This document shows positions 43,312 through 53,896 of a DNA stretch of 64,000 bases, one piece after another. This DNA comes from Vesta saturnalis (Eukaryota; Arthropoda; Insecta; Coleoptera; Lampyridae). The translations under genes were made by a program, and so were the position numbers. The notes beneath the pieces are model-generated. The model saw nothing but the letters and a program-made list of their open reading frames with translations, ran no database searches and was not told the DNA's origin. The stretch lies in NCBI GenBank assembly GCA_036346205.1, contig JARFJB010000406.1, positions 74,501-138,500 of the forward strand, given 5' to 3'. The number at the start of each line of letters is the position of its first letter. Position 1 is the first letter of the stretch.

Positions 43312-43389
43312 GGAGGGATGAATTGTTATATTTATAGGTAACGATCAATGCTACAATCAAAACAAACAGATGTTTTACCAATATTTTAT

Positions 43390-44241
43390 TTATTCATATA
43401 TGTGATACAGTAAATAGCTAGGTCGATAATACAACAGCTCCATCATACAAACTGTATTGTGAGAATTTATATCATACTTGTAATTCAACACATTTTCAAA
43501 GTCATTATAAATGTTATCATTATTGGTTGCATCATCGTCGGCATACTCCATCTTACGAAAGTGTCGGTAATTGTTGACTTGCTCGATGAGATTTTGAAAG
43601 AAACATGGGAGACCGTAAGATTCCAGTAATTCCAACCGATCGTTAATTATATCCTTTAATTTGAAAAGCTCTTCAGTGTCGTTCTTGTTTAACGTACAGT
43701 AACAGCCGTGGTTTTGCTGAATAGTTACGCTTTTTAATAGTCTTTCTGATGCACTTTTCACTACTTCCCAATTATAAAAAATGTTAAAATTGCTGCCAAG
43801 CAATTCCGAACTTTGCTCGTGTTCAATGTCCGTATCCTCATTGATATTTGACCAATCAATGCGGTTTTCAGTCTCTTGGGAGGAAAAAAACTTCATTTCC
43901 AGATATGTTTGACACTTGAGTAGCATCTCCCAATCTTGTCTTTTCATAACAAGGAGCCCGTCTGTAGATACAATTCGTATAACTGGTGCAAGATTTAGGT
44001 GTATACTATATCCAACTTCAACATATTTTCTTGGAGAATTGACCTCGAATAAATTATATAAGCTACAATCAATTAAACATTCACCAGCAGCGCTGTTATG
44101 TACATTTTCAGTTGGGAAAGAGAACTCGGTAGATGTAGCTGCTGTGGTAGAACTATCCCCATCATTACAACACCAACACGAACATGTGAAGAAGGTATTG
44201 CAGCTATTCTTGCTATCTATGTAAAATCTTTTCAAATTCAT
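43390..44241 (-). CDS. Hypothetical 283-residue protein MNLK (Polinton A)
   Basis: Start MNLKRFYIDSKNSCNTFF. N-terminus Cys/Ser/Thr-rich. Residues 75-120 hold the most conserved-looking part: YVEVGYSIHLNLAPVIRI, then STDGLLVMKRQDWEMLLKC. The C-terminal half is Asn/Asp-rich and helical. The GY-x-I ... R-I ... LL-x-x-x-W order recalls the MEEW protein at 28538 and, more loosely, PC4-like domains. No motif strong enough for a call. Confidence 0.5.
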   Translation of the reverse strand: MNLKRFYIDSKNSCNTFFTCSCWCCNDGDSSTTAATSTEFSFPTENVHNSAAGECLIDCSLYNLFEVNSPRKYVEVGYSIHLNLAPVIRIVSTDGLLVMKRQDWEMLLKCQTYLEMKFFSSQETENRIDWSNINEDTDIEHEQSSELLGSNFNIFYNWEVVKSASERLLKSVTIQQNHGCYCTLNKNDTEELFKLKDIINDRLELLESYGLPCFFQNLIEQVNNYRHFRKMEYADDDATNNDNIYNDFENVLNYKYDINSHNTVCMMELLYYRPSYLLYHIYE

Positions 44242-44297
44242 TTGATTGGACTTGCGTTGACCTCAACAATTGATGAATTTGTAACAACAAATATAGG

Positions 44298-44321
44298 TTT
44301 TTATTATTATTATTATTATTA
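44298..44321. repeat. (TTA)n tract
   Basis: Short TTA repeat upstream of the 43390-44241 gene; present in both tandem copies (also 51284-51304). Confidence 0.8.
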
Positions 44322-44702
44322 CCCCCACCTCACAACATTATTATGATGGTAGAGGGGAGAACAGTTCTTAGAATCTATCATGATATATCTCAGCACGGTG
44401 TTGTTCTTGTAGTATGGGTGATAAAATACATCCCAATTGTTTTATTTTACTACGGAAACGTAATCTATCCAGCGCCAAACTTTCCCACAACCCTTTTTAC
44501 ATTACGATAAGCAAAGGTCCACACTATCATATTATACACTACATTTTTTGTCATCAATAACAACTCTCTTCATTATGATGTACCTACACTTCATTTAATC
44601 AAGAAATAAAAGCCATTATTTGCAATTAAAAAAAAATATATAGTTTTATTTTTCAAACAGTTATACACAAATATACATTATTATATTTCCAGAAATGTTA
44701 AA

Positions 44703-44912
44703 TTAGTTGTGTTCCCTACAGTTCCGACGCAGATGATGTGCACGTAAGGGAAGTATGCACTTAAAGTTCTCAGTTTCAATCACAATATGTTTCCTATACT
44801 TCGTGTCGATTGTATCCATATCAATCACTTTGTATTTTGCACCCACTTCAAACTCTTTTACGTTCGTGAAGGGTTTACAGAAAGTGCTGCTGTTCAATGC
44901 AGATAGATCCAT
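44703..44912 (-). CDS. MDLS-family small protein (Polinton A)
   Basis: 69 residues, MDLSALNSSTFCKPFTNVKE at the start, then YKVIDMDTIDTKYRKHIVIE and FKCILPLRAH. Matches the D gene (12851) and C gene (19531) in the core. The C-terminus ends after the ILP-x-R motif, shorter than in C and D, so it may be truncated. A TATA-like stretch lies upstream near 44963. Confidence 0.6.
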   Translation of the reverse strand: MDLSALNSSTFCKPFTNVKEFEVGAKYKVIDMDTIDTKYRKHIVIETENFKCILPLRAHHLRRNCREHN

Positions 44913-44962
44913 CTAGATTGATTCGAGAACGCTTTTGAATTATAGTTGACACCGGAACTGTC

Positions 44963-45016
44963 CTATATAATATATATGTATATATGTATATATGTATATA
45001 TATGTATATATATATT
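44963..45016. repeat. ATGTATAT microsatellite
   Basis: Imperfect repeats of TATATGTA upstream of the MDLS gene of A, present in both tandem copies. Confidence 0.85.
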
Positions 45017-45075
45017 ACTGCATCATGATTTTGATGGTAGAGGGGAGAGTGTACTTTAATAATTGTATCGACAGG

Positions 45076-45414
45076 CTAATCTGCATCTGATGAGGATGAA
45101 CTGCTATCATCAGGAGATGCTGTCCATTTTTTTACATCGTTGCAAAACTGATGCAATTGCGCAGCTTTCAGTTCTTCTACAAAACATGTTCTACATATTT
45201 TCTTTAAATTTAAAAACTTTTCACATATCGCTACTCCTTTTTCATACTTTTTCACTAGGACGTTACACTCCGCTTCACTATAATCACCTCGCCCGTAAAC
45301 CGCCTCATGTTCGGCATCGAATACTAATGCCGAAAATTCTTGCTTCAAGCGTTCCACCGCTGTTCTCAGGTCAGTTGCTTTGGTCCATTGTTCTTGAGCG
45401 TATGCCATCCACAT
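45076..45414 (-). CDS. Hypothetical 112-residue protein with acidic tail (Polinton A)
   Basis: Start MWMAYAQEQWTKATDLRTAV. Predominantly helical (VERLKQEFSALVFDAE, VKKYEKGVAICEKFLNLKK), with CRTC near residue 80, and a Ser/Asp tail (DDSSSSSSDAD). The outermost gene on the right of A. Not recognised. In the tandem copy it is frameshifted. Confidence 0.5.
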   Translation of the reverse strand: MWMAYAQEQWTKATDLRTAVERLKQEFSALVFDAEHEAVYGRGDYSEAECNVLVKKYEKGVAICEKFLNLKKICRTCFVEELKAAQLHQFCNDVKKWTASPDDSSSSSSDAD

Positions 45415-45639
45415 GTTTTACACAACACTCACTACCCATTACACTATTTCCTTATATTGTTACTCTAAACGACCCCCACTATGTTACATTAGTGCGGATA
45501 TGAACCATCTCTTTGATTACCACACATATCTGGTTACGCGCATAAGCTACTTTCAACGATGATGCTGTCACTATACTTTTTAGCTATAACGCGATCACCT
45601 TTTAGTGAGGACATGAACCGACCATTTTAGCTATGATAC

Positions 45640-46398
45640 ACAGATCAATAACCTTTGACCTTGATCACACTATTTTTAGACTTCTAAGAATTGTAATATG
45701 ATGATGATGACATTGCTATTTCTATTTTAGCTTCCGACCTTGACATACAAATTTCCCGCCAAAACGTTTGACCGCATAGTGATCTTGTAATATGATGATG
45801 AGGATGGTGACATTGCAATTTCTATTTTTAGCTTGAAGCGGAGTATTCACCTTCAATGAACTCATGACCTACTTTTTATGCATAGCTTACGAGATCGTCG
45901 TCGTCGTGACCTTCAAGTGGAGTAGATTTAGATTTCTAAGAATTGTAGTATGATGACCTAGCAATTTCTATTTTTAGCTTTAAATTTTGATCTAAATGTG
46001 TCCTTGATTTGAGTACCTCTTACATGTTTAAACTTGTTAAATACCCACCTGGTCCTACTTTTAGTTTAGAAACACTAAGAAGTGTCATACGATACCCCTA
46101 CAGATCAATAACCTTTGACCTTGACCACACTATTTTTAGACTTCTAAGAATTGTAATATGATGATGGTGACATTGCAATTTCTATTTTTAGCTTTTGACC
46201 TTGACATACAAATTTCGCGCCAAAACGTTTGACCGCAGAGTGACCTTGTAATATGATGAGGATGCTGACATTGCAATTTCTATTTTTAGCTTGAAGCGGA
46301 GTATTCACCTTCAATGAACTCATGACCTACTTTTTATGAATAGCTTACGAGATCGTCGTGACCTTGAAGTGGAGTAGCTCCGGCCTTATATTACTACT
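45640..46398 (+). repeat. Right terminal inverted repeat of Polinton A
   Basis: Reverse complement of the left repeat, ending TTATATTACTACT before the CGGAAT duplication. It is longer than the left one (about 750 bp) because a second 455-bp unit is present: the segment GACCTACTTTTTATGCATAG near 45867 is repeated near 46327 with one change. Again rich in TGACCTTG sites and TTCTAAGAA/TTCTTAGAA. Confidence 0.8.
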
Positions 46399-46404
46399 CG
46401 GAAT
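46399..46404 (+). other. Right copy of 6-bp target site duplication
   Basis: CGGAAT, identical to 31727-31732. Confidence 0.85.
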
Positions 46405-46910
46405 GATTATCGGTAAGAAGAAGGTGCTTCTTTCCACCGACAATCTTAACAGCCTTCTTAGCGGTCGATAGACCGACATCAACAAGTTTCTTCAGATTAC
46501 CATCTTTGAGCAGACGGATTTTTGAATAGATTTTAAAACTCCACCTCTGAACGAGCACCTGTTTGTTTTCTTCTCTTAGCACCCATAACTAACGTGGTTT
46601 TAACCTTCATAGCGTTCGCTACGGCAAACACTGCTACTTTCTCACTAAAAGTTGAATCCTTCGAGCGACACGATTCCAAAGCTTGATCTCAAAACACCCT
46701 ATCTGCTTGATGTCGACTTGTTAAATCGTTAGAATTATAATAGGCGATATAGTATTGCTTCAAGCTTAGTCTAGAAGATTTATACCTGGACCACTGCGAG
46801 CTAAACGTTTCTGTAGCTTGGTTCCTGGTCCGCAGTATCGATAACCCGAAATATGCAGTTCAACAGGTAATTGGTTTATTAAGGTGTTTAATACTCCACT
46901 CCCGAGCAGC
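46405..46910 (-). pseudogene. Polinton B PLA2-type capsid protein, N-terminal half (copy 1)
   Basis: Minus strand: LLGSGVLNTLINQLPVELHI, GYRYCGPGTKLQKRL (here the Ca-loop YCGPG is intact, unlike A), GPGINLLD, then decay across the catalytic His-Asp region, and later VGLSTAKKAVKIVGGKK. It ends at the right terminus of Polinton A. The C-terminal half is at 31505-31732. Frameshifts in the middle. Confidence 0.7.
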
Positions 46911-46916
46911 ATGTGA

Positions 46917-47315
46917 ACTGGTCAGTATACTATCAGCAACTGAATGATGCCGTTTACGAAACAGCCTCAAGAACTACTGCAATTATTTGTGGACCTTCGG
47001 GGTGCGGGAAGACTAATGTGATGGTTAGCTTATTGGCGGCACCGCATGGCTTAAAATTCGAAAATGTATACGTTTACTCTAAGTCGTTCGAGCAACCAAA
47101 GTAGAAATACTTAGAGCATTTACTTAAGCCGATAAGAGGTACTAGGTATAATGCATTCAACGATAAGGCAGATGTACTCATGCCGGAAGAGATCGCTAAG
47201 AATTCTATATTGATCGACGACATCTCATGTCTCAATCAAGGTATAATTCGCGATTATTTCAGCAGAGGGCGACACTCAGGCGTGGACTACTTCTATCTCT
47301 CAAACATATTCGAAG
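46917..47315 (+). pseudogene. ATP: Polinton B packaging ATPase, N-terminal part (copy 1)
   Basis: WSVYYQQLNDAVYETASRTT, Walker A GPSGCGKTNV (intact, with Thr), VYVYSKSFEQPK then TAG (47102-47104), then PEEIAKNSILIDDISCLN (Walker B) and GRHSGVDYFYLS. Apparent start is GTG, so the real start is unclear. Cut by the duplication junction at 47316. Confidence 0.7.
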
Positions 47316-47613
47316 ATTCCTCCCAAATGATAAGGTATTGACGGTGTGATACCATACTGCTGAATCGGCGACCTTTTCTTTTTGATGGCGACGGTTTTGT
47401 GAACACCTCCTCCTCCACATCCTCCGGCTCTGTCTTTACTAGCGGTTCGATTTTCTTTGCGATGTTTGCAAGTGGTTCAATGAGTGGTTTGTAAGCTTTA
47501 GTGAAATTTGCCTCTTTAGTAAATCGATCCTCCTTAAGATGATCATATTTTTGCTGTATAGCTTTACGAACTTGAATTATACGTTTCGTTAACGCTAATC
47601 TTTTGCTATCCAT
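47316..47613 (-). pseudogene. DUF8207 gene N-terminal piece at the duplication junction
   Basis: First 99 codons of the A gene (MDSKRLALTKRII... to WEES) now run into antisense ATPase sequence after 47316. A chimera created by the duplication; it cannot make the DUF8207 core. Confidence 0.8.
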
Positions 47614-47776
47614 CGGTACGGGTCAACAATAAAACAGATAAACAAGTCTAACAGGTAAATAAGCAGCTCTGTTTAAAACAGGTATGTTATGTATCCTGTT
47701 GAAACGGGGGCTGTTTTCTTGTATGCAGTTTTTTTCTCAAATGATATTTTAACGATACCGCTATGGTATCATATAC

Positions 47777-48367
47777 TGATCGAAGCCTTTCCTAAAACGG
47801 CCGTTTTGTACTTGAGCGTCTTTATTTATTACCAGGAATCCGTATCGATTTCGCCAACTCTCTGAGCACATGTCTCGAAACAATTGCATGCTTACAATTG
47901 GGGTGACATGATCTTCATATATGTGACGCAAATTCATCCTGTTCGAAGAGCACTATCAAATTGGCGTTATCTCTAATCAGCTGTTTGTGGATTTTGGTAT
48001 AGGTTTGACCCAAGTAGAAGCAGTCAATGTTATTATGACGTCCCACTGAAAAGTACGCTCTAATATGGTTTTGTTTTTCACAAGCGACATCGTCAAAGAT
48101 AAACACTGAATTGGGTTTTGCCACGCTCGGTTCCATAATGTCAGTATTATTGCTGAAGCAATAATAACCAATATCTTTCATGGGATCTAGAATTTCACAC
48201 AAGAGTCGATATTTTTCTTGATTCAACGATTTTGAATAGACATACACGTGTTTGAAACGAAGACCGTTCGGTTCAGTTAGGAGACTGAGCATGGTGTTTG
48301 CTTTCCCACAATTGGAAGGACCACAAATTATAGCGCTCCCTGTTTGAGTAAACCATTGTAGACTCAC
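47777..48367 (-). pseudogene. ATP: Polinton A packaging ATPase (copy 2)
   Basis: Same as 40790-41380: intact frame 48367-47915 with Walker A GPSNCGKANT and Walker B VFIFDDVACE. Protein-like continuation in another frame. Confidence 0.75.
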
Positions 48368-48414
48368 GTTCTGTATTTATAGCATCATTGAGGAAAGATG
48401 GAAACGGACCTTGG

Positions 48415-49116
48415 TTAATTCTTAAGCCCATATTCTTTTAGTTCCAGTCGTACCGTGAATGGTTCGCTCTCCCCGAAATCGATTAATTCACCCTTCTGGT
48501 TCGTTAATTTAATTGAAATATTACCGATAGTATTGGTGTTGACTTCCAAATACTGGGCATTGCTAGGGATTTTGTCTAAACGATAGCCTGGTGGGACAGA
48601 CACGTCTATTTCATACAGCACCTTCGCTGGATTCCAGTTTCTATACGAGCCTTTGACAATATTACACTCTATGTGAATATTTGTGTGTTTAATTATTTGT
48701 ATATCTAATACAGAGATATGTAAAACGTTAGCTTCCAATATCACCGGTTCAAAACCTAGCATACGTCCAATGGAATCCTTTTGAGTAAAATCTATGTCAA
48801 ATTCACAGCTAATCTCGCACTTGGGCGTGTTATTATTTGCCCTTAAACTAAAGAGACTTGTAGGAATGTGCGTTTTTATATAGATGCTCAGTTCTTCCAA
48901 CTCGTATGCGCCATGTGGAATTTCAATAGCGTTGAGTTCTGTCGCTTTTATGTAATAAAATTTATCGTTTCCAGCGTGTATATTCCTTATGCTATTACAA
49001 CCGTAAAATCCGACGACACCGATTACCTAGGTTTTCTCTGAATTAAGTTCGATAGGGAGATAAAAGTTATTACTCGCTATGTTACCAACACCCTCTACAC
49101 TGAAGGTAATTGACAT
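48415..49116 (-). pseudogene. Polinton A penton-like protein (copy 2)
   Basis: Same as 41428-42129, including the TAG stop (49027-49029). Confidence 0.65.
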
Positions 49117-49150
49117 GGTGACTACGTTCCCCAACTACTGAGTATGCTAT

Positions 49151-49474
49151 TTATATACAAAACTTTAAACAGAGATGTCCACAATTTGTGGTACCGAATT
49201 GTTGCCCTTGAGAGTAATTATAGTATATTTCGCAATCGCGAAAATAGTCCAGAACCACTCTCGGTGGTGGAATATTTCCGAAACTATCATAGTACCATAC
49301 GCTTCCATCACGTTTTTTGTAACAAACCCAATGAGTACCACGCCCCTTTTGATTATCTAAATTAATAACACCAGACTCGTTATTCCATGACAATTTTGGC
49401 ATATTATCTCTCATAAACACATCCCTAAAGTATGGTACATCCTTGCATGTTTTCTTAGCTCTACATCAGTCAAC
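49151..49474 (-). pseudogene. PRO: Polinton A protease (copy 2), N-terminal frameshift
   Basis: Same triad (THWVCYK, YYDSFGN, NCGHLC). A missing C near 49442 shifts the frame in the first 20 codons, so the open frame begins at MFMRDNMP (49420). Confidence 0.75.
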
Positions 49475-50293
49475 GGCCTTTTCGGTAATTTTGAAGTTTT
49501 TTTTATTATTGGTTTCAAGTGCAAAGCCATACCGATAGGGTTTCAAAAATATGGCCCCACCGGTTTTCTTTCCTACAGCAATGGCCTCCATTGTACGATT
49601 ATGGTGCGAAGTTTTATCTAACATTTTCCTTGCACTACTAGATGCGTTAACCGCTTCTGCAATACCCGCTGCCCCTCCAGCTAAAGCACCAACTGCGGAT
49701 AATCCCGCAAATAACGGTATAAGAAAAGGTAAAAATCCACCCTCTTTAGACAGCTGAGTAACTCTGGGAACGCTTACCTTCCCCTTCCCACCTAACCTTT
49801 TTACAGTCAGTTTTGCTGCTGTAAGAGCTGATTTTATAGCCTTTATGGTTCTAGGACTATTTTTCATTTTCTTGGTAATTATTCTACGTAATTTCAATAA
49901 ACTGCTACGCGGTCGTTTTGTTCTGCTAACACTCATTCCTAACTTTCGTTTTGGCTTCATTATACCTGCTACAGCTAAAGCTGCTGTGCGTTCACCTAAC
50001 TTTGCGTCGGATGCCTTAACACGATCCCAAGCTATTCTTTCCAAAATATGTTCAGCGTGATGTCTACTAGCCAAGTCTTTACTATCCCTATAACTGATAT
50101 CGTGAGATTTGCAATGAGCGTCTAAGAGATTGATACCGGGATCACCACGCTGAAGCCGTTTATCTAATTTAGTTCTGGGGCCACAATACTGATACCCGGC
50201 AATATGGAGCTCAACGGGTAGTTTATTAATGAGAGTATTAACCAGACCACCCCCACGTGCACTTTTCCGCTTCCCAACTAACATTGTTCGCAT
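49466..50293 (-). CDS. PLA2-type capsid protein (copy 2)
   Basis: Same 275-residue protein as 42484-43311 with three kinds of change: Thr12 to Ala, Glu to Lys in the RKMLD(E/K)TSHHN motif, and a different last 12 residues through indels. Ca-loop YCGPR and His64-Asp65 unchanged. Confidence 0.85.
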   Translation of the reverse strand: MRTMLVGKRKSARGGGLVNTLINKLPVELHIAGYQYCGPRTKLDKRLQRGDPGINLLDAHCKSHDISYRDSKDLASRHHAEHILERIAWDRVKASDAKLGERTAALAVAGIMKPKRKLGMSVSRTKRPRSSLLKLRRIITKKMKNSPRTIKAIKSALTAAKLTVKRLGGKGKVSVPRVTQLSKEGGFLPFLIPLFAGLSAVGALAGGAAGIAEAVNASSSARKMLDKTSHHNRTMEAIAVGKKTGGAIFLKPYRYGFALETNNKKNFKITEKAVD

Positions 50294-50371
50294 GGAGGGA
50301 TGAATTGTTATATTTATAGGTAACGATCAATGCTACAATCAAAACAAACAGATGTTTTACCAATATTTTAT

Positions 50372-51223
50372 TTATTCATATATGTGATACAGTAAATAGC
50401 TAGGTCGATAATACAACAGCTCCATCATACAAACTGTATTGTGAGAATTTATATCATACTTGTAATTCAACACATTTTCAAAGTCATTATAAATGTTATC
50501 ATTATTGGTTGCATCATCGTCGGCATACTCCATCTTACGAAAGTGTCGGTAATTGTTGACTTGCTCGATGAGATTTTGAAAGAAACATGGGAGACCGTAA
50601 GATTCCAGTAATTCCAACCGATCGTTAATTATATCCTTTAATTTGAAAAGCTCTTCAGTGTCGTTCTTGTTTAACGTACAGTAACAGCCGTGGTTTTGCT
50701 GAATAGTTACGCTTTTTAATAGTCTTTCTGATGCACTTTTCACTACTTCCCAATTATAAAAAATGTTAAAATTGCTGCCAAGCAATTCCGAACTTTGCTC
50801 GTGTTCAATGTCCGTATCCTCATTGATATTTGACCAATCAATGCGGTTTTCAGTCTCTTGGGAGGAAAAAAACTTCATTTCCAGATATGTTTGACACTTG
50901 AGTAGCATCTCCCAATCTTGTCTTTTCATAACAAGGAGCCCGTCTGTAGATACAATTCGTATAACTGGTGCAAGATTTAGGTGTATACTATATCCAACTT
51001 CAACATATTTTCTTGGAGAATTGACCTCGAATAAATTATATAAGCTACAATCAATTAAACATTCACCAGCAGCGCTGTTATGTACATTTTCAGTTGGGAA
51101 GAGAACTCGGTAGATGTAGCTGCTGTGGTAGAACTATCCCCATCATTACAACACCAACACGAACATGTGAAGAAGGTATTGCAGCTATTCTTGCTATCTA
51201 TGTAAAATCTTTTCAAATTCATT
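50372..51223 (-). pseudogene. MNLK hypothetical protein (copy 2), frameshifted
   Basis: Same as 43390-44241, but one A is missing near 51100 (GGAAGAGAAC versus GGAAAGAGAAC), so the first 45 codons are out of frame. The remaining open frame starts at 50929. Confidence 0.5.
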
Positions 51224-51685
51224 TGATTGGACTTGCGTTGACCTCAACAATTGATGAATTTGTAACAACAAATATAGGTTTTTATTATTATTATTATTAT
51301 TACCCCCACCTCACAACATTATTATGATGGTAGAGGGGAGAACAGTTCTTAGAATCTATCATGATATATCTCAGCACGGTGTTGTTCTTGTAGTATGGGT
51401 GATAAAATACATCCCAATTGTTTTATTTTACTACGGAAACGTAATCTATCCAGCGCCAAACTTTCCCACAACCCTTTTTTTACATTACGATAAGCAAAGG
51501 TCCACACTATCATATTATACACTACATTTTTTGTCATCAATAACAACTCTCTTCATTATGATGTACCTACACTTCATTTAATCAAGAAATAAAAGCCATT
51601 ATTTGCAATTAAAAAAAAATATATAGTTTTATTTTTCAAACAGTTATACACAAATATACATTATTATATTTCCAGAAATGTTAAA

Positions 51686-51895
51686 TTAGTTGTGTTCCCT
51701 ACAGTTCCGACGCAGACGATGTGCACGTAAGGGAAGTATGCACTTAAAGTTCTCAGTTTCAATCACAATATGTTTCCTATACTTCGTGTCGATTGTATCC
51801 ATATCAATCACTTTGTATTTTGCACCCACTTCAAACTCTTTTACGTTCGTGAAGGGTTTACAGAAAGTGCTGCTGTTCAATGCAGATAGATCCAT
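51686..51895 (-). CDS. MDLS-family small protein (copy 2)
   Basis: Same as 44703-44912 with one His-to-Arg change near the C-terminus (RAHRLRRN). Confidence 0.6.
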   Translation of the reverse strand: MDLSALNSSTFCKPFTNVKEFEVGAKYKVIDMDTIDTKYRKHIVIETENFKCILPLRAHRLRRNCREHN

Positions 51896-52060
51896 CTAGA
51901 TTGATTCGAGAACGCTTTTGAATTATAGTTGACACCGGAACTGTCCTATATAATATATATGTATATATGTATATATGTATATATATGTATATATATATTA
52001 CTGCATCATGATTTTGATGGTAGAGGGGAGAGTGTACTTTAATAATTGTATCGACAGGCT

Positions 52061-52395
52061 AATCTGCATCTGATGAGGATGAACTGCTATCATCAGGAGA
52101 TGCTGTCCATTTTTTTACATCGTTGCAAAACTGATGCAATTGCGCAGCTTTCAGTTCTTCTACAAAACATGTTCTACATATTTTCTTTAAATTTAAAAAC
52201 TTTTCACATATCGCTACTCCTTTTCATACTTTTCACTAGGACGTTACACTCCGCTTCACTATAATCACCTCGCCCGTAAACCGCCTCATGTTCGGCATCG
52301 AATACTAATGCCGAAAATTCTTGCTTCAAGCGTTCCACCGCTGTTCTCAGGTCAGTTGCTTTGGTCCATTGTTCTTGAGCGTATGCCATCCACAT
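52061..52395 (-). pseudogene. Acidic-tail hypothetical protein (copy 2), frameshifted
   Basis: Same as 45076-45414 but with two single-T losses near 52220-52230, which shift the frame after residue 55. Confidence 0.5.
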
Positions 52396-52619
52396 GTTTT
52401 ACACAACACTCACTACCCATTACACTATTTCCTTATATTGTTACTCTAAACGACCCCCACTATGTTACATTAGTGCGGATATGAACCATCTCTTTGATTA
52501 CCACACATATCTGGTTACGCGCATAAGCTACTTTCAACGATGATGCTGTCACTATACTTTTTAGCTATAACGCGATCACCTTTTAGTGAGGACATGAACC
52601 GACCATTTTTAGCTATGAT

Positions 52620-53376
52620 ACACAGATCAATAACCTTTGACCTTGATCACACTATTTTTAGACTTCTAAGAATTGTAATATGATGATGATGACATTGCTA
52701 TTTCTATTTTAGCTTCCGACCTTGACATACAAATTTCCCGCCAAAACGTTTGACCGCATAGTGATCTTGTAATATGATGATGAGGATGGTGACATTGCAA
52801 TTTCTATTTTTAGCTTGAAGCGGAGTATTCACCTTCAATGAACTCATGACCTACTTTTTATGCATAGCTTACGAGATCGTCGTCGTCGTGACCTTCAAGT
52901 GGAGTAGATTTAGATTTCTAAGAATTGTAGTATGATGACCTAGCAATTTCTATTTTTAGCTTTAAATTTTGATCTAAATGTGTCCTTGATTTGAGTACCT
53001 CTTACATGTTTAAACTTGTTAAATACCCACCTGGTCCTACTTTTAGTTTAGAAACACTAAAGTGTCATACGATACCCCTACAGATCAATAACCTTTGACC
53101 TTGACCACACTATTTTAGACTTCTAAGAATTGTAATATGATGATGGTGACATTGCAATTTCTATTTTAGCTTTTGACCTTGACATACAAATTTCGCGCCA
53201 AAACGTTTGACCGCAGAGTGACCTTGTAATATGATGAGGATGCTGACATTGCAATTTCTATTTTTAGCTTGAAGCGGAGTATTCACCTTCAATGAACTCA
53301 TGACCTACTTTTTATGAATAGCTTACGAGATCGTCGTGACCTTGAAGTGGAGTAGCTCCGGCCTTATATTACTACT
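52620..53376 (+). repeat. Right terminal inverted repeat of Polinton A (copy 2)
   Basis: Second copy of 45640-46398, ending in ACTACT before CGGAAT (53377-53382). Confidence 0.8.
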
Positions 53377-53382
53377 CGGAAT

Positions 53383-53890
53383 GATTATCGGTAAGAAGAA
53401 GGTGCTTCTTTCCACCGACAATCTTAACAGCCTTCTTAGCGGTCGATAGACCGACATCAACAAGTTTCTTCAGATTACCATCTTTGAGCAGACGGATTTT
53501 TGAATAGATTTTAAAACTCCACCTCTGAACGAGCACCTGTTTGTTTTCTTCTCTTAGCACCCATAACTAACGTGGTTTTAACCTTCATAGCGTTCGCTAC
53601 GGCAAACACTGCTACTTTCTCACTAAAAGTTGAATCCTTCGAGCGCACACGATTCCAAAGCTTGATCTCAAAACACCCTATCTGCTTGATGTCGACTTGT
53701 TAAATCGTTAGAATTATAATAGGCGATATAGTATTGCTTGCAAGCTTAGTCTAGAAGATTTATACCTGGACCACTGCGAGCTAAACGTTTCTGTAGCTTG
53801 GTTCCTGGTCCGCAGTATCGATAACCCGAAATATGCAGTTCAACAGGTAATTGGTTTATTAAGGTGTTTAATACTCCACTCCCGAGCAGC
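53383..53890 (-). pseudogene. Polinton B PLA2 N-terminal half (copy 2)
   Basis: Second copy of 46405-46910 with small indels (for example CGAGCGCACACG near 53641). Confidence 0.7.
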
Positions 53891-53896
53891 ATGTGA

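Larger units (their letters stand above)
31733..46398. mobile_element. Polinton/Maverick A, 14,666 bp, inserted in Polinton B
   Basis: Bounded by inverted repeats that begin AGTAGTA and by CGGAAT direct repeats. Carries polB (plus), an integrase with chromodomain, fibre-like protein, DUF8207 protein, packaging ATPase, penton-like protein, adenain-type protease, PLA2-type capsid protein and three small genes (minus). Size, AG-terminus, 6-bp duplication and gene set match Polintons/adintoviruses. I see no MCP gene, and several genes are damaged. Its right half is also part of a tandem duplication. Confidence 0.9.
40329..47315 (+). repeat. First copy of a 6.98-kb tandem duplication
   Basis: This segment, from inside the DUF8207 gene of A to inside the ATPase of B, is repeated at 47316-54295. 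The sequence ATTCCT starts at 40329, 47316 and 54296. The copies differ by a few substitutions (for example at 42638/49616 and 44728/51717) and small indels mostly in homopolymers. The offset drifts from 6987 to 6980. Confidence 0.9.

Noticed and set aside
43916..44346. Plus-strand frames opposite the MNLK gene
   Set aside because: Antisense shadow frames; no motif, and the minus-strand frame is longer.
45640..46398. CRISPR-like array in the repeated terminus
   Set aside because: Units are long, irregular and lack unique spacers; they are internal repeats of a Polinton terminus in a eukaryotic sequence.
46913..46915. GTG start of the B ATPase
   Set aside because: Non-ATG starts are rare in animals and the next upstream codons are decayed; the true start is probably lost.
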